Shown: one piece after another, positions 34,601-42,743 of the stretch
How positions within the stretch are numbered: the first letter of the stretch is position 1
Layout of the letters: every line of letters starts with the position of its first letter
From: an uncultured Clostridia bacterium
GTDB lineage: Bacteria > Bacillota > Clostridia > Christensenellales > Borkfalkiaceae
Length of the DNA stretch: 62,639 bases
Direction: 5' to 3'
Assembly (NCBI GenBank): GCA_947628555.1
Contig: CANRAI010000001.1
Coordinates: 1-62,639, forward strand
Position numbers and translations under genes: made by a program
Notes under the pieces: generated by a model
Told to the model about the DNA's origin: nothing
The model's database searches: none
What the model saw: the letters and a program-made list of their open reading frames with translations, nothing else

Positions 34601-36122
34601 CGAGCATTTCCTCCGCGAAATCGAAAGGAACGGAGTTTGCGTCGTTGGATTCATTATAATATATAGGGGTGCCTCCGTCTCCGTTCTCGTCTGCATTGGC
34701 GAGCAGATAAGGCGATTGCAAACCGTTTATGGAAGCGACCGACATTGCGCCGACGAAAGTCGAAGGCGAGCCGACCGTGCCCGAGTCGGGGTTAGAACCG
34801 AGGTTCGTACCGAATTCGCTGCCGAAGCCTGCGCTGTATTCGTTGCCGGCAGCGGCAATAAGGCTTATGCCGGCCTTCTTGATATTTTCATAGCAGGTTT
34901 TAAGCTGCTGCCCTTCCTGGTCGGCGGCGTCTATGTCGAGATTTGAGAAGCCGCTGGCTGTACCGAGGCTCATGTTTATGATATCCACGCCGAGAGTAAC
35001 GCAGTCGTCAAGCGCCGCGATTATATCTTCCGACGTCGCGCCGCCGAGGTCCTCGCTGTCCAAATCGTCAGTGAACACCTTGCAGATTACAAGCTGCGCT
35101 TTGGGAGCGGCGCCGAGGAAATCCATAACGCCGTCGTTCTTTTTACCAACCTGATTGCCGTCCTTATCGATATAAGTATCGGCTTTGCCAGCAACGATGC
35201 CCGCTACGTGCACGCCGTGCTGCGAATAGGAAGGATATACGTCCGTATCGCTGTCCGAATAGTCGTACGCGAAAGGCACTTTGGAGCTTAAATAAAGCTG
35301 GTCCGAAGTAACGCCGGGCGAACGCTGCTGGGCGTGAAGCTTGCCGTCGGTCAAAAGTTGCTGAATATCGCTTTCTTTGAACCTGGGTTCTTCGGGAGCA
35401 TACGAGAAAGCCTCGTGCGTGTAGTCAAGCCCCGTATCGAGGATAGCCACAGTTACGCCCTTGCCGTCATAGCCGTATTCCTCAATTATTTCGGAGGAAT
35501 CGTAAATACCCGTGCCGTAAACGTTGCTGGGGTTGATTTGCGCGTCAACCGTTTTGATTGCCGCGTATGTTTTGGATACGCCAATCATTCCGACGCCCTG
35601 CATCGAATTGATTTTTTTGAGTTGGGAAGTATTTACTTCTACCGCGACGGCGTTGATAACCGTGGAATACCTGTCAACGACCTTATAGGAGATACCCGCG
35701 GAAGAAAGCTGACCCAAAAGCCTGTTCTGGGAAGCCGTGATGTTGTTCAAAGCCGTTCTGCCGGCGGACGACGAAAGATATTCCGCAACCGAAACGTCCT
35801 CGTCCTTTAACTCCGATATGGCGGGCGAATCAAGACTGATAATCAGCGTTTCGTTGCTGTTTTTCGAGCCCGAAACCGTCTGCGTTTCGGCTTCTTCGCC
35901 GTAATCGACGACCTTATCGCTTAAATTCCGCCTTGCGATGTCCGTAAGGTCGAGAGAACCGGTGAGATTGTTGAACGTGCCTTCGACGGTTCTTTCACCC
36001 GACGGCGCGGCAGCCTGAAACCTGTTCTCGGCGGCATAGGCAATAACCTGGCTTGCAGCTATAGTAGCCGCCATTGTCACGGACATAGCCGCAACCGCAA
36101 TTTTTCTTTTCTTTGAATTCAT
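28629..36122 (-). CDS. Giant cell-surface subtilase (S8) with BspA-type leucine-rich repeats
   Basis: 2497 residues: signal peptide (1-31), propeptide (about 40-200), then an S8 domain with D229 (VAILDTGLDYTH), H302 (QHGVHVAGIVAG), oxyanion N427 (AAAGNEYS) and S673 (MSGTSMATPNLAG). A PA-like insert lies at about 490-610, as in lactocepin/C5a-peptidase subtilases. Fn3/Ig-like regions follow (about 700-1300), a Big2-like domain, and a long LRR_5/BspA array (about 1450-2150, repeated IGxxAFxNCTxLxxVxxP units). Near the end are another Ig-like domain, a Gly/Cys linker (GNCAGCG) and a C-terminal helix plus RRRINKN. No LPXTG was seen; anchoring is by the C-terminal helix. Probably digests extracellular proteins for the downstream Opp importer. 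Confidence 0.92.
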   Translation of the reverse strand: MNSKKRKIAVAAMSVTMAATIAASQVIAYAAENRFQAAAPSGERTVEGTFNNLTGSLDLTDIARRNLSDKVVDYGEEAETQTVSGSKNSNETLIISLDSPAISELKDEDVSVAEYLSSSAGRTALNNITASQNRLLGQLSSAGISYKVVDRYSTVINAVAVEVNTSQLKKINSMQGVGMIGVSKTYAAIKTVDAQINPSNVYGTGIYDSSEIIEEYGYDGKGVTVAILDTGLDYTHEAFSYAPEEPRFKESDIQQLLTDGKLHAQQRSPGVTSDQLYLSSKVPFAYDYSDSDTDVYPSYSQHGVHVAGIVAGKADTYIDKDGNQVGKKNDGVMDFLGAAPKAQLVICKVFTDDLDSEDLGGATSEDIIAALDDCVTLGVDIINMSLGTASGFSNLDIDAADQEGQQLKTCYENIKKAGISLIAAAGNEYSAGFGSEFGTNLGSNPDSGTVGSPSTFVGAMSVASINGLQSPYLLANADENGDGGTPIYYNESNDANSVPFDFAEEMLGDKPSETFTYLVISGVGSAGDYSSTIRARLQNKAENEKIIVVVRRGTTDFKEKVETASYFGANGIIVYNNVPGTIRMSLGDIDPKQRIPAVSVDMDAGSALTMSAGGPRAEGKIEINKKNLAGPFMNDYSSWGATPDLGLKPDITSHGGEITSAVSGGYEEMSGTSMATPNLAGLMALVKDYLKNTHSGINAVELTTLTNQIVMSSATLLYDQNHLPYSPRKQGAGLATLKNIFTTKAYLSTDENDGGAEDDRPKIELGEDEQKNGVYSFKFKVKNFGEKELKFKLVSRFMTETISTNELAVAEAAYMLDDIPAEFKVDGATFDSGNNLITVASSQEATINVKLTLSREEKAYIDRYFKNGMYVEGFISLESDESNEDQCDLNLPFMGFYGDWESAPMLDYNAYEISAIEQDTSLTDEQKPHESIFATQLYSTYYNGRYAVPMGGFAYLQDENADQIYVTEEHCSISRFNDFYGATSMENYLTSTGLRALYAGLLRNAELVAYDIRNVNTGELVYQGTKYRVGKGYAGGGSAVPGLVELKLDSDELGLINNGKYNIEFKFYMKASDKDNGNFNPDNSFSTDFYVDYDSPILQGTRLRFYDYTDGKETKQRIYLDLDIYDNHYPQSVLLCYSDEDYDPNSTETPIINMATEYVTPIYNPQRNTTNTVSIEVTDIYEKYRNKLYIQVDDYSLNHSVYNINFKTANDSNQNDSKISFVTDDRLTATTTQNGNPTYNLTLEVNELYTVGLNCGSTNPSNYEWKSSRSDRLKVKNNQLFAVKATENVRVTVSTKDGETITLNVKIVDSTRKLPDPTLSFGPIINSKLSLTNPGPGGTVPVNAGQTFTLDIESDPWYYPVSDLNFTWSSSDEDIATVKDGEVTTNNTRGTVTITATATQANGTRVTAVVILSVVDSFTVENMTLNHYYGSTETVKIPDDRNIMTIGEEAFKDNDTMKKVIIPKTVTQISERAFLNCTALEEVYFIDETDDNSQPVLDLAAVNLILADAFMGCTSLKILDLTNVKVVTIGTAAFANTPLKQIRHMEKIGIADDYAFKNCTELLEADITGLHTVGYNVFEGCTKLNKIKTAHYSAIGEGMFYGCTSLEEVTINNPRVSGSPVLWGMLADDTIVNIGGGAFENCTSLETVKFGDKDAVDSNGNKAFWENTIFRIDAYAFRGCTQLSTVQFADNCTVSYIGDSAFANTAITSFNMPKGNPVLGDSIFGDKNVNITWGQGYTEAENEGVYRGNTLLRAPATVTSEFKFKANITGIAAYAFSESEFEGVTSLIIPETVEDIGEGAFANTDFTSVTLPENLKAIPDFAFAGSKITSIKIPAGVQSIGNHAFDGCTELSGVEFNSAITETGDYAFANTALTSVELPAGIKKMGSYTFFNCEHLGAATLPSVETLGERTFEGCTALTTATFGVTAKDSGRYTFFPGILRYDITATQERVPVYKESSLTEVNIGGLTKIGEAAFWHCDKLTNINLSNVTEIGAAAFMECMALETVTGLENFEKIGDFAFTNTKLTVLHLNKATNIGEQAFYVTESKITDIKIPVAERIGNHAFANSRIRTIDIPATLVSLGDGAFMSTLMTSVTVNDGNKVFFADNNVLYRRITDFATGTTEKYELVMYPTNLIGTTGDTLSNHYRVLDGTASIQAYAFAYVDNGLKAVTLPYSLKTIGVAAFYNSKVKRYDFEAMNAPTLLSEFEPLSYNSMDYRTLYYSNFCDRFFSYWTGNAQSDLTIGYPSNGSGYDSYIYNLYFLVKNDLGELIDDNTRNFKTLVNSFVLDLVKAWANLEVNDANTKIVSEFSEKVKEAHLAYNNIRSEKQFEFANEGEDRRAKLGEIEAALKPVKQRFNLPIKVSGVEVYSVENCKTQYVEGEKFDITGLVVQVTYDDYSTELIYDTSLLTILPEYAGALQTFDDYVELEYEGRYCRVPITVTAKGGDDQPENPSEGGGNCAGCGTMDIGSTLGGTGLMLLITAGALLLVQKLRRRINKN

Positions 36123-36151
36123 ATGAACCTCTTTTTATACGCCTTTTCGGC

Positions 36152-36175
36152 TCTCCGGCATTTATCCGCCGGAGA
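36152..36175 (-). other. Intercistronic hairpin between the giant lipoprotein and subtilase genes
   Basis: A perfect 8-bp stem (TCTCCGGC/GCCGGAGA, 8-base loop) in the 67-base gap. No U-tract follows on the minus strand, so it may tune mRNA stability or relative expression rather than terminate. Confidence 0.5.
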
Positions 36176-36189
36176 ACCGTTTAAATTTA

Positions 36190-39100
36190 TTAGTCGTTGC
36201 CTTCCGTTACCTTTTCGGCAGTCCACTCAGTTTTGCTAAATGAGCTTAAATCAAAGATAACCGTAATCTGTTCGCCACCGTTCTTGGGGGTAAGGACAAG
36301 GATATGCCTGTGAGTGCCTTTATTCACCTTAATTACGTAGTCGTATTCCGTAGTAGAGCTGCCTATACCGTAAACCAACGTGGTTTCGTCTTTAAGCTGA
36401 TAGAAGTATCCCGAACCATCCCTATCATAAACTGTCAAATCATATACGATTATTGTCCAGTCGGCGGAGTTGGGGCTCTTCGAATCAATATCAACGGAAT
36501 ACTTAGCGCCTTTCTCGTCTTCAAATTCGCATACGAATCCGTCGTCCGTTTCCGTCAAAGTATAGGTAAATTCTTCATTAGGAGTATTAACGTCGCCATT
36601 TTCATCGACGTCGCCGTAAATACGAGTCACATGACCTTCGCCGTCGAAACTGTAATTTACGCCGCTTGCAAGCCTGTCGGCCACAACTTTGCCGTACATT
36701 GCGTCGTATTCCACAAACGTCCATTTATCTGCCGAATCGTCGCTCATATCAAGTCCGGCCTTAAATTCCTTGTCGCCGTTCTTAATGCTGAGAATGTGCA
36801 GATAATCTTTATAATCGTATTTATCTACCTTATAGGTGTATTCGACCTGAGTGCCGTCGGCGTTGTGCTTGATAATATTGCTTGCGTCAACGATGTCATA
36901 GGTAACATTTGGATTGTTCTTGTCTTTGATTTTCATCAGGTCGTTGCAGAAGAATACCGTCCAGTCCTCATTGTAGGAAGCGCTGTAATCCACAACCACA
37001 TTAAACGCCTTACCGTCTTTATCCGTAAATTCAATGGTCTGGAGATTGTTTTCAGTATCTGCTTTGAGGAATACATACGAATATTCACCTGTAATTTCCT
37101 CGTTCTCTCTGCGAATAACCTTTCTGCCTGTACCGTCGAATTCATAGGTTACGTCGCGCTTAAATCTGTCGTTGAGCGTAAGTTTCATAAGTGCGTCGGG
37201 ACGTATTACCGCATAGTACTGCCCGTCGTAATATGCACAATATTCTACTTCCGTGGTGAATCTGTTGCCCGACTTTTCGCAAGGTATAAGCAGGAAAGTA
37301 TATCCGCTGATAATCAGCCGAGGGTAAACCTCATCCGCCTTATCGCTGAATTTGTATTGCGAATAACTGTAAACAGCTACACGGCTGTCCTTGCCGTCCT
37401 CCTCGATGTAGATTGAAGCCCTGCCCAAACTGTACGAAGCTGTGCTCAATCCGTCGAATATCAGCTTTGCACCGTCCGTGCGCGCGTCGCCGATGTCGGT
37501 TACGCCGCTTTCTTCGTCCATTGTGAAGTTGTAAAGCTTATATTCCTTGCCGTACCATTTGTCCTCGGTTCCCTTTTTGATACATACGGAATTTTCTGCA
37601 CCCGTCGTATTATTTTCCGGACCGATAGAAAGCTCTTTTACCGAGTCGGAATCGAATGCATTGATATAAATAGTTTTAGGACCTTTGTTTTCACTATTAT
37701 TTATAGTAAAGGTAATGTAATTTCCGTCGGGATGATAAGTGAACTCGACCTCGGTAGCATTGTTTTCGCCGTAGAATTTATAGCTGCCTTCGGCTTTGTT
37801 GTCGGCATAAATTGAGCCGATTTTAAGTTCGCCGGGTTCCCCACCTATTGTCCATTCTCCCGTAAACGGCGTATTACGTGTAAGTATCTTTTCAGTGCCA
37901 TCGGTCGTGAATACCCAAACGGAATGTCCGTCTTTTTCTTGGACGTCTATCGTGCCGCCCTTATAACTTGTTTCGGAAGCCGTCGTAAGGGTAAGTTTGT
38001 TATCTTCATCTAAGCTATATTTATACTCGCGGGTAGTTTCACCTTTCTTAGCCGTAGCCTTAGCCGTACCGTTTTTAAGATTGCTTCTGCCGTCAAAGGT
38101 ATATACGAAGCTTTCGGAATCAATCAGTTCGACGCCGTACCAATCATCAAGCGTGGTAAGATTGAAACTCTCCTTTCCCTCTGCGGTAACTGAAACATTA
38201 CCCGTACTTTCGTCGTATTTAAGAGTATATTTTTTATTTTTAAAGGTAAATTCCGCTTCGCCGCTTTCACGGTTATACGTATAGGTATAACGCTTGCCGG
38301 CTATATAAAGCGTTCCCTTTATTTCAATAAGTAAATCCGAGCCTCCACAATTGCCCTTGCCATTGTACATGCCTTCGCCGTTGAATTGTACGTCGCCGAT
38401 ATCCGAATCGTCGCTTATCCATGACCCGCGGAAAACATCGTATGCGCTGAGGCGGGCTTCGACGCCGTTCATCGTACCGGTAAGGAGGCGTTCGTTGGAA
38501 TCATAAGTAAGAGTTGCGAACAGCTGGTCGCTGTTGTATATGGTTATAACCTGAGAGTCGGCTTTCTTTTCAACGCTGTAATTCATATGGATTACTGTTC
38601 CGGCATTGTTCATAAATTCCACATCAGCCGTGCCGTAACCCTCACCGTTAATACCGGTTAACTTTACGGATATAGGCTCCTTGGAGTAGTTAAAATACCA
38701 ACTTCCCACGAAGCTTCCTTCGCTATAATAATTTGCGCTCTTGTTGTCTTTGGTAGTTACAACAAGGACTCCGTTTTCAACTTTTGCAGTAAATGCGTCT
38801 CCTGTATCGTGTAGAACGCCGTCATCATCAACCGTATATTTGCCGGTTGACGTGGTGTTCCCATAGCCCTTATAGGTCCATGTGCCGCCCTCGTCCGTGA
38901 AAGCCTTGCCGTCGAATTCGTAGGATTTGTAGAGGTTATATGAACCTTCCCAAATTCCCGCAAATCCGTCGTAAGATTTAACAGCCGCCGAGTCCCAGGT
39001 TGCAAGATATCCGTTTTTATCAATAATAGCGGTGACATTCTTCCCGCCCTCTATTACAATAGCTATATTCGTGCCATTTATAGTATAGGTAAAAGGCTTA

Positions 39101-41973
39101 GCCGAGCCGTCTGTAATGATTTCGCCGTTGCCGTTTCCGTTGAAAGTATATACGGTGTTATCCGCATAATAGCTGCCGTAATTGAATCCTTCAACAGCCT
39201 TTAAGCCGTTTAAAGGAGATTCTTCGGGGAACAGATATATTACCTTACCCGTGTATTGCAGATTATCCGTAGGCACACCATTTTCCACAACGCGCGTAAC
39301 TTCTGACGCATAGCCGCCCGTAATGGTAAGCCTGTCGCCTTCTAATTTTGCGCCGTAATTGTAATAACTGCCCAAATAGTAATCAAGAATTAATTCGTCG
39401 TTTATACCAAGTTCGGTAAGAATTCCAAGCGCGCTTGCCTTTAATGCTATCGTTTCGCCGTCATAGGTATAGACCGAGGTATGGCTGAGTGCGCCCTTAT
39501 GGAACGTAAACGTTCCGTCATCTTTCAATTCCAGAGTCGCATTTACGTTTACGTTGCCGCCGAGATAATAAAACCCAATAACGTCATTGTAATTAGCATA
39601 TCCTATATATAATGTAATGTCGTCCGTGGGTATGAAGCTGTAAGGCACGCGCTCCTTATGCTCTGCGTCGAAGAAGTATGCATAAGAGCGGTTGCCGTTT
39701 GTGCCGACTTTAAATTCGGGAATGCCGTCTTCGTCCGAATACCAGCTTGACATAGGTTTGTACTGGTCGGTTATGGTTATGGTCTTATCGGCAGATTTAA
39801 TTCCGAATCCCTCATCAACCGAGAAACTGATTGTAAATTCTTTCGACGTTTCGCCCATATTTATTACGGGCATACCGTCTTCGATTAGCCAATCCGCTTC
39901 CGCCCATTTGAGGGTATTGCGGATGAAATCGCTCGTTACCTTAAATCCGCTATCTTTGCCGTAACATTTTAATATGGGTTCGAACGAAACCACGTCCTCG
40001 AGGTCGTCGCCTTTATCGGTATGACCTGCATATAAATCGTAAGAGGCATATTTGCCGCCCGCCGCCGCCTGGGCATAAACGTCGCTGGTGCTGAAACTGT
40101 TGTATATTACGGTATTAAAGCCCGCATAGCCTACAAGTCCGCCCGCATACGAATAGTTATACGAAACATCGCTAAGCGTACCCTCTTCAAAAGGATTGTC
40201 AGAAGCGACGTCGCCCGTAGAGTAGCAGTTTATCACAGAAGTGCCGGGCGCGGCATAACCTACTATACCGCCCGCGCGGGCGCCGCCTTCCACATTGCCC
40301 GTGGAATAACTGTTAAGAATATATGAGGAAAGACTGTCTGAGGACGCCGCTATCAATCCTGCGAGGCCGCCCGTGCTTTCAACGTAACCGCTTTGAACCA
40401 GTATATCGATATCGCTGTAACTGGAAGTTATTCCCGAGTAAACGTTTATTGTACCGTCAATGGAAGCAGCTGACATCATTCTGCCTATAAATCCGCCGGC
40501 ATATGCGGCCATAGGGTTTGCTTGTGAGATATTCCCGCCCGTGACTTCGATTTTACCGTTCGTTGCGGAACAACCGGTAATGCTTACGCCGATTCCTTCG
40601 CCTACAAAAGCGCCGACGCTCATCTCGTTGGAACCGTTGGTATTGTTGGCAGTGATAGTGAAGTTTTCAAGTTTAAGGTTATATATTGCGGGCGTAGTTC
40701 CCATAGCCGCCGTAACATATCCGAAGAGTCCCACGTAGGGACGCGCAATGGGTAAGTTTGTCTCCTGGTCCACTACAATATTATTTATTGTATAGTTGGA
40801 AATCTTATGCCCGTCGCCGTTGAAGTCTCCGCAGAATATCGCGTATCCGTAGTCGTCCGAAGTGTCGCCGATAATGTAGAGCCTTTCGCCCTGCATGTCG
40901 ATGTCGTTTACCAGCTTGTAATAACCGGCAAAGTAACGGCCTTCAGTGTAGAAACCGCCGTTGATAAGCATCGCCATTTGCCAGAGGTCGATGGGTCTGC
41001 TTATCTTGAAAGGGTCTGCCGCAGTGCCCGAACCGCCGTCCGGCCTAAACGTGAAAGGATCGTCAAGTTCTATACCCTGCAAGCCTATCGTATTTGTATC
41101 GTTATCGAGCGAAGCGGTATAAAAGCCTTCGCTGTCGGGATACAGCGTATAGCCGTTGGCAAGAACTTTGTAACCCGTTTTCGTTTCCGCGTCATAGGGG
41201 TTTTGCTTTGCATATACGCTAAGACGTACTTTGAATTTTAACGTTTCGCCCTTTATGAAAGTATTTTCGATATCATTATCCGCCGTAAATTCGCTTCCGT
41301 CCTCAGCGAAATAGAACACAAGGTTGTCGCCGTAGTTGTTTTCGGAAGTGTCGCCCGAATTGAAGTGAACTCTTACGGGTTTTACAACGCCCGAACAAGT
41401 GATATTGGTTTTATCCTGGATGGTGAAACTGTAAACGCCGCTGGCGTCAGGCTGCAACTCCTTGCCGTTGGCGAACACGGAAAACCTTTCAAGACCGTTT
41501 TCTAAAATGTAGCCGTCTGTAATTTCCGCGGTAAAGTTTATCACCGTACCTCTGCGGACGAACATACCGTTTTCAAGCCCTTCATTCTCGATAGTATATG
41601 TTAAGCCGTTGCTGTCGAAAATCATTTGAGCGTGGTTGGGGTAGTAGGTGACGCCGCGGACTTCTACAAGAGTGTTCTCAACGACGGTCACAGAATAAAC
41701 TCCGTCTGCGTTAGGCTTAACTTCCCTATCGTTGACGTAAACGGAGGGCTCGCCCTTCGCTTCCTCGTCGATTCTCAACGTAAAGTTTACCGTTACGCCG
41801 TCCTTGACTTCCATACCGCTCTGGATATCGGTATCGAAGACATATTCAACGCCTTCCGCGTGTCTGAAAATCAGCACATAATAGTTGCCGGCGTCGCCGC
41901 CGCTGCATGCTACCGCTCCTGCAAGACAGACCGCAAAGACGACGGCAAGCAATGCCAACAAAAATTTTTTCAT
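36190..41973 (-). CDS. Giant multi-repeat surface lipoprotein with a GLUG-like core
   Basis: 1927 residues, unrecognised overall. Lipobox GAVAC (Cys23). Three tandem approximately 85-100-residue N-terminal repeats each contain a VNFT/LKFKV strand, a (V/A)N-x-x-x-L/V-x-P-(N/D)-x-x-G-x-Y unit and a closing strand. A GLUG-like beta-helix follows (about 340-640: GTAADPFKISRPIDLW, GGIVGYAAPGTSV, AGGLVGYAG). The remaining approximately 1200 residues are about a dozen beta-rich units with recurring Y-x-FDG-x-G, YTYxxx and LxxT patterns, like stacked lipocalin-type barrels. Rich in Tyr/Asp/Gly/Thr. I chose ATG after AAAGGATGTGGCT; an in-frame GTG is two codons earlier. First gene of the 25.7-kb locus. 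Probably binds proteins or polymers for the adjacent protease; no catalytic motif seen. Confidence 0.8.
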   Translation of the reverse strand: MKKFLLALLAVVFAVCLAGAVACSGGDAGNYYVLIFRHAEGVEYVFDTDIQSGMEVKDGVTVNFTLRIDEEAKGEPSVYVNDREVKPNADGVYSVTVVENTLVEVRGVTYYPNHAQMIFDSNGLTYTIENEGLENGMFVRRGTVINFTAEITDGYILENGLERFSVFANGKELQPDASGVYSFTIQDKTNITCSGVVKPVRVHFNSGDTSENNYGDNLVFYFAEDGSEFTADNDIENTFIKGETLKFKVRLSVYAKQNPYDAETKTGYKVLANGYTLYPDSEGFYTASLDNDTNTIGLQGIELDDPFTFRPDGGSGTAADPFKISRPIDLWQMAMLINGGFYTEGRYFAGYYKLVNDIDMQGERLYIIGDTSDDYGYAIFCGDFNGDGHKISNYTINNIVVDQETNLPIARPYVGLFGYVTAAMGTTPAIYNLKLENFTITANNTNGSNEMSVGAFVGEGIGVSITGCSATNGKIEVTGGNISQANPMAAYAGGFIGRMMSAASIDGTINVYSGITSSYSDIDILVQSGYVESTGGLAGLIAASSDSLSSYILNSYSTGNVEGGARAGGIVGYAAPGTSVINCYSTGDVASDNPFEEGTLSDVSYNYSYAGGLVGYAGFNTVIYNSFSTSDVYAQAAAGGKYASYDLYAGHTDKGDDLEDVVSFEPILKCYGKDSGFKVTSDFIRNTLKWAEADWLIEDGMPVINMGETSKEFTISFSVDEGFGIKSADKTITITDQYKPMSSWYSDEDGIPEFKVGTNGNRSYAYFFDAEHKERVPYSFIPTDDITLYIGYANYNDVIGFYYLGGNVNVNATLELKDDGTFTFHKGALSHTSVYTYDGETIALKASALGILTELGINDELILDYYLGSYYNYGAKLEGDRLTITGGYASEVTRVVENGVPTDNLQYTGKVIYLFPEESPLNGLKAVEGFNYGSYYADNTVYTFNGNGNGEIITDGSAKPFTYTINGTNIAIVIEGGKNVTAIIDKNGYLATWDSAAVKSYDGFAGIWEGSYNLYKSYEFDGKAFTDEGGTWTYKGYGNTTSTGKYTVDDDGVLHDTGDAFTAKVENGVLVVTTKDNKSANYYSEGSFVGSWYFNYSKEPISVKLTGINGEGYGTADVEFMNNAGTVIHMNYSVEKKADSQVITIYNSDQLFATLTYDSNERLLTGTMNGVEARLSAYDVFRGSWISDDSDIGDVQFNGEGMYNGKGNCGGSDLLIEIKGTLYIAGKRYTYTYNRESGEAEFTFKNKKYTLKYDESTGNVSVTAEGKESFNLTTLDDWYGVELIDSESFVYTFDGRSNLKNGTAKATAKKGETTREYKYSLDEDNKLTLTTASETSYKGGTIDVQEKDGHSVWVFTTDGTEKILTRNTPFTGEWTIGGEPGELKIGSIYADNKAEGSYKFYGENNATEVEFTYHPDGNYITFTINNSENKGPKTIYINAFDSDSVKELSIGPENNTTGAENSVCIKKGTEDKWYGKEYKLYNFTMDEESGVTDIGDARTDGAKLIFDGLSTASYSLGRASIYIEEDGKDSRVAVYSYSQYKFSDKADEVYPRLIISGYTFLLIPCEKSGNRFTTEVEYCAYYDGQYYAVIRPDALMKLTLNDRFKRDVTYEFDGTGRKVIRRENEEITGEYSYVFLKADTENNLQTIEFTDKDGKAFNVVVDYSASYNEDWTVFFCNDLMKIKDKNNPNVTYDIVDASNIIKHNADGTQVEYTYKVDKYDYKDYLHILSIKNGDKEFKAGLDMSDDSADKWTFVEYDAMYGKVVADRLASGVNYSFDGEGHVTRIYGDVDENGDVNTPNEEFTYTLTETDDGFVCEFEDEKGAKYSVDIDSKSPNSADWTIIVYDLTVYDRDGSGYFYQLKDETTLVYGIGSSTTEYDYVIKVNKGTHRHILVLTPKNGGEQITVIFDLSSFSKTEWTAEKVTEGND

Positions 41974-42049
41974 AGCCACATCCTTTACCGGGTTTTTGGA
42001 TTTCCGCGTTAATACGGATTATTGCCCTATTATCATAAAGTATGAAATC

Positions 42050-42078
42050 ATTATACTATTAGTAGAGAAAAAATTCAA
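42050..42078 (-). promoter_or_regulatory. Promoter of the surface protease/peptide-uptake locus
   Basis: On the minus strand TTGAAT (42073-42078), 17 bases and TATAAT (42050-42055). It gives a leader of about 70 bases before the giant lipoprotein gene. I saw no other equally good promoter between the genes down to 16320. Confidence 0.75.
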
Positions 42079-42481
42079 GTGTTTTGAGCTCAAATTACAA
42101 AAATATATTTATCTTCACAAAATTTTTACATAAATTTCTCACAGCATATGGAAGCGAGGGCAAAAATTGGCTGAAAACGCCAAAATCCGCCCCGCCGTCA
42201 AGGAAAATTGTACCACAAAAAAAATCAAAAAATCCCGTAATCGGTTCAAAAACTCAACACATATCCGCTATTTTACAAAAATTACCTTAAAATCCGCCTG
42301 CAAAAAGCCTTGATTACAAGTTCGCCCTGTTCCTGCCGCCGTCGGTTATATAATCGCCGAAAAATACTATATTCATTTCTATTCCGACTTGGTTCGTTAA
42401 ATATTTTATCACATTCCGCCGCAGATATCAATAACAGATTTAAAAATAGTATATGTAATTTTTTAAAATGCCGAATTATGA
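42079..42481. other. AT-rich gene-free stretch
   Basis: About 400 bases between the locus promoter and the tRNA-Ser promoter. I see no supported gene, no RNA fold I recognise and no long repeat. Open frames here are short, AT-rich and lack ribosome sites. Confidence 0.6.
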
Positions 42482-42510
42482 TTGACAATCGGGATAATTT
42501 ATGATATATT
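42482..42510 (+). promoter_or_regulatory. Promoter of tRNA-Ser
   Basis: TTGACA (42482-42487), a 17-base spacer and TATATT (42505-42510), about 30 bases before the mature tRNA 5' end. Confidence 0.8.
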
Positions 42511-42539
42511 TATTAAGCTTTAATTGAATTTGACGTTGA

Positions 42540-42630
42540 GCGGACGTACCCAAGTGGCTCAAGGGGCTCCCCTGCTAAGGGAGTAGTACGGGAAACCGTA
42601 GCGCGAGTTCAAATCTCGCCATCCGCGCCA
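42540..42630 (+). tRNA. tRNA-Ser(GCU)
   Basis: A 91-nt class II tRNA. Anticodon stem CTCCC/GGGAG with loop CTGCTAA gives anticodon GCU, reading AGC/AGU. The long variable arm (TACGG-GAAA-CCGTA) is typical of serine. T-arm GCGAG/CTCGC has loop TTCAAAT, the D-stem is CCC/GGG, and CCA is encoded. The acceptor stem GCGGACG/CATCCGC has one C6-A67 mismatch. It has its own promoter and a terminator that folds back over the last seven bases of the tRNA. Confidence 0.95.
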
Positions 42631-42668
42631 AAAAGAGGACAGGTTTTCCCTGTCCTCTTTTTGGCGCG
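42624..42668. terminator. Terminator of tRNA-Ser overlapping the tRNA 3' end
   Basis: A perfect 20-bp stem (42624-42643 with 42649-42668, 5-base loop). The core AAAAAGAGGACAGG/CCTGTCCTCTTTTT is a classic terminator with a five-T run, and the stem continues through GCGCC/GGCGC so that the tRNA bases CGCGCCA are paired. It can also work on the minus strand. Confidence 0.85.
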
Positions 42669-42743
42669 ACAAACTGTTGCCGAAGCAAACATATCCGCTT
42701 TTACGCAGCGAAATGCGGGATACGTACCCGAATATTCGCAGTC

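Noticed and set aside
42079..42481. Small open frames in the gap before tRNA-Ser
   Set aside because: AT-rich, short, without ribosome sites or codon bias.
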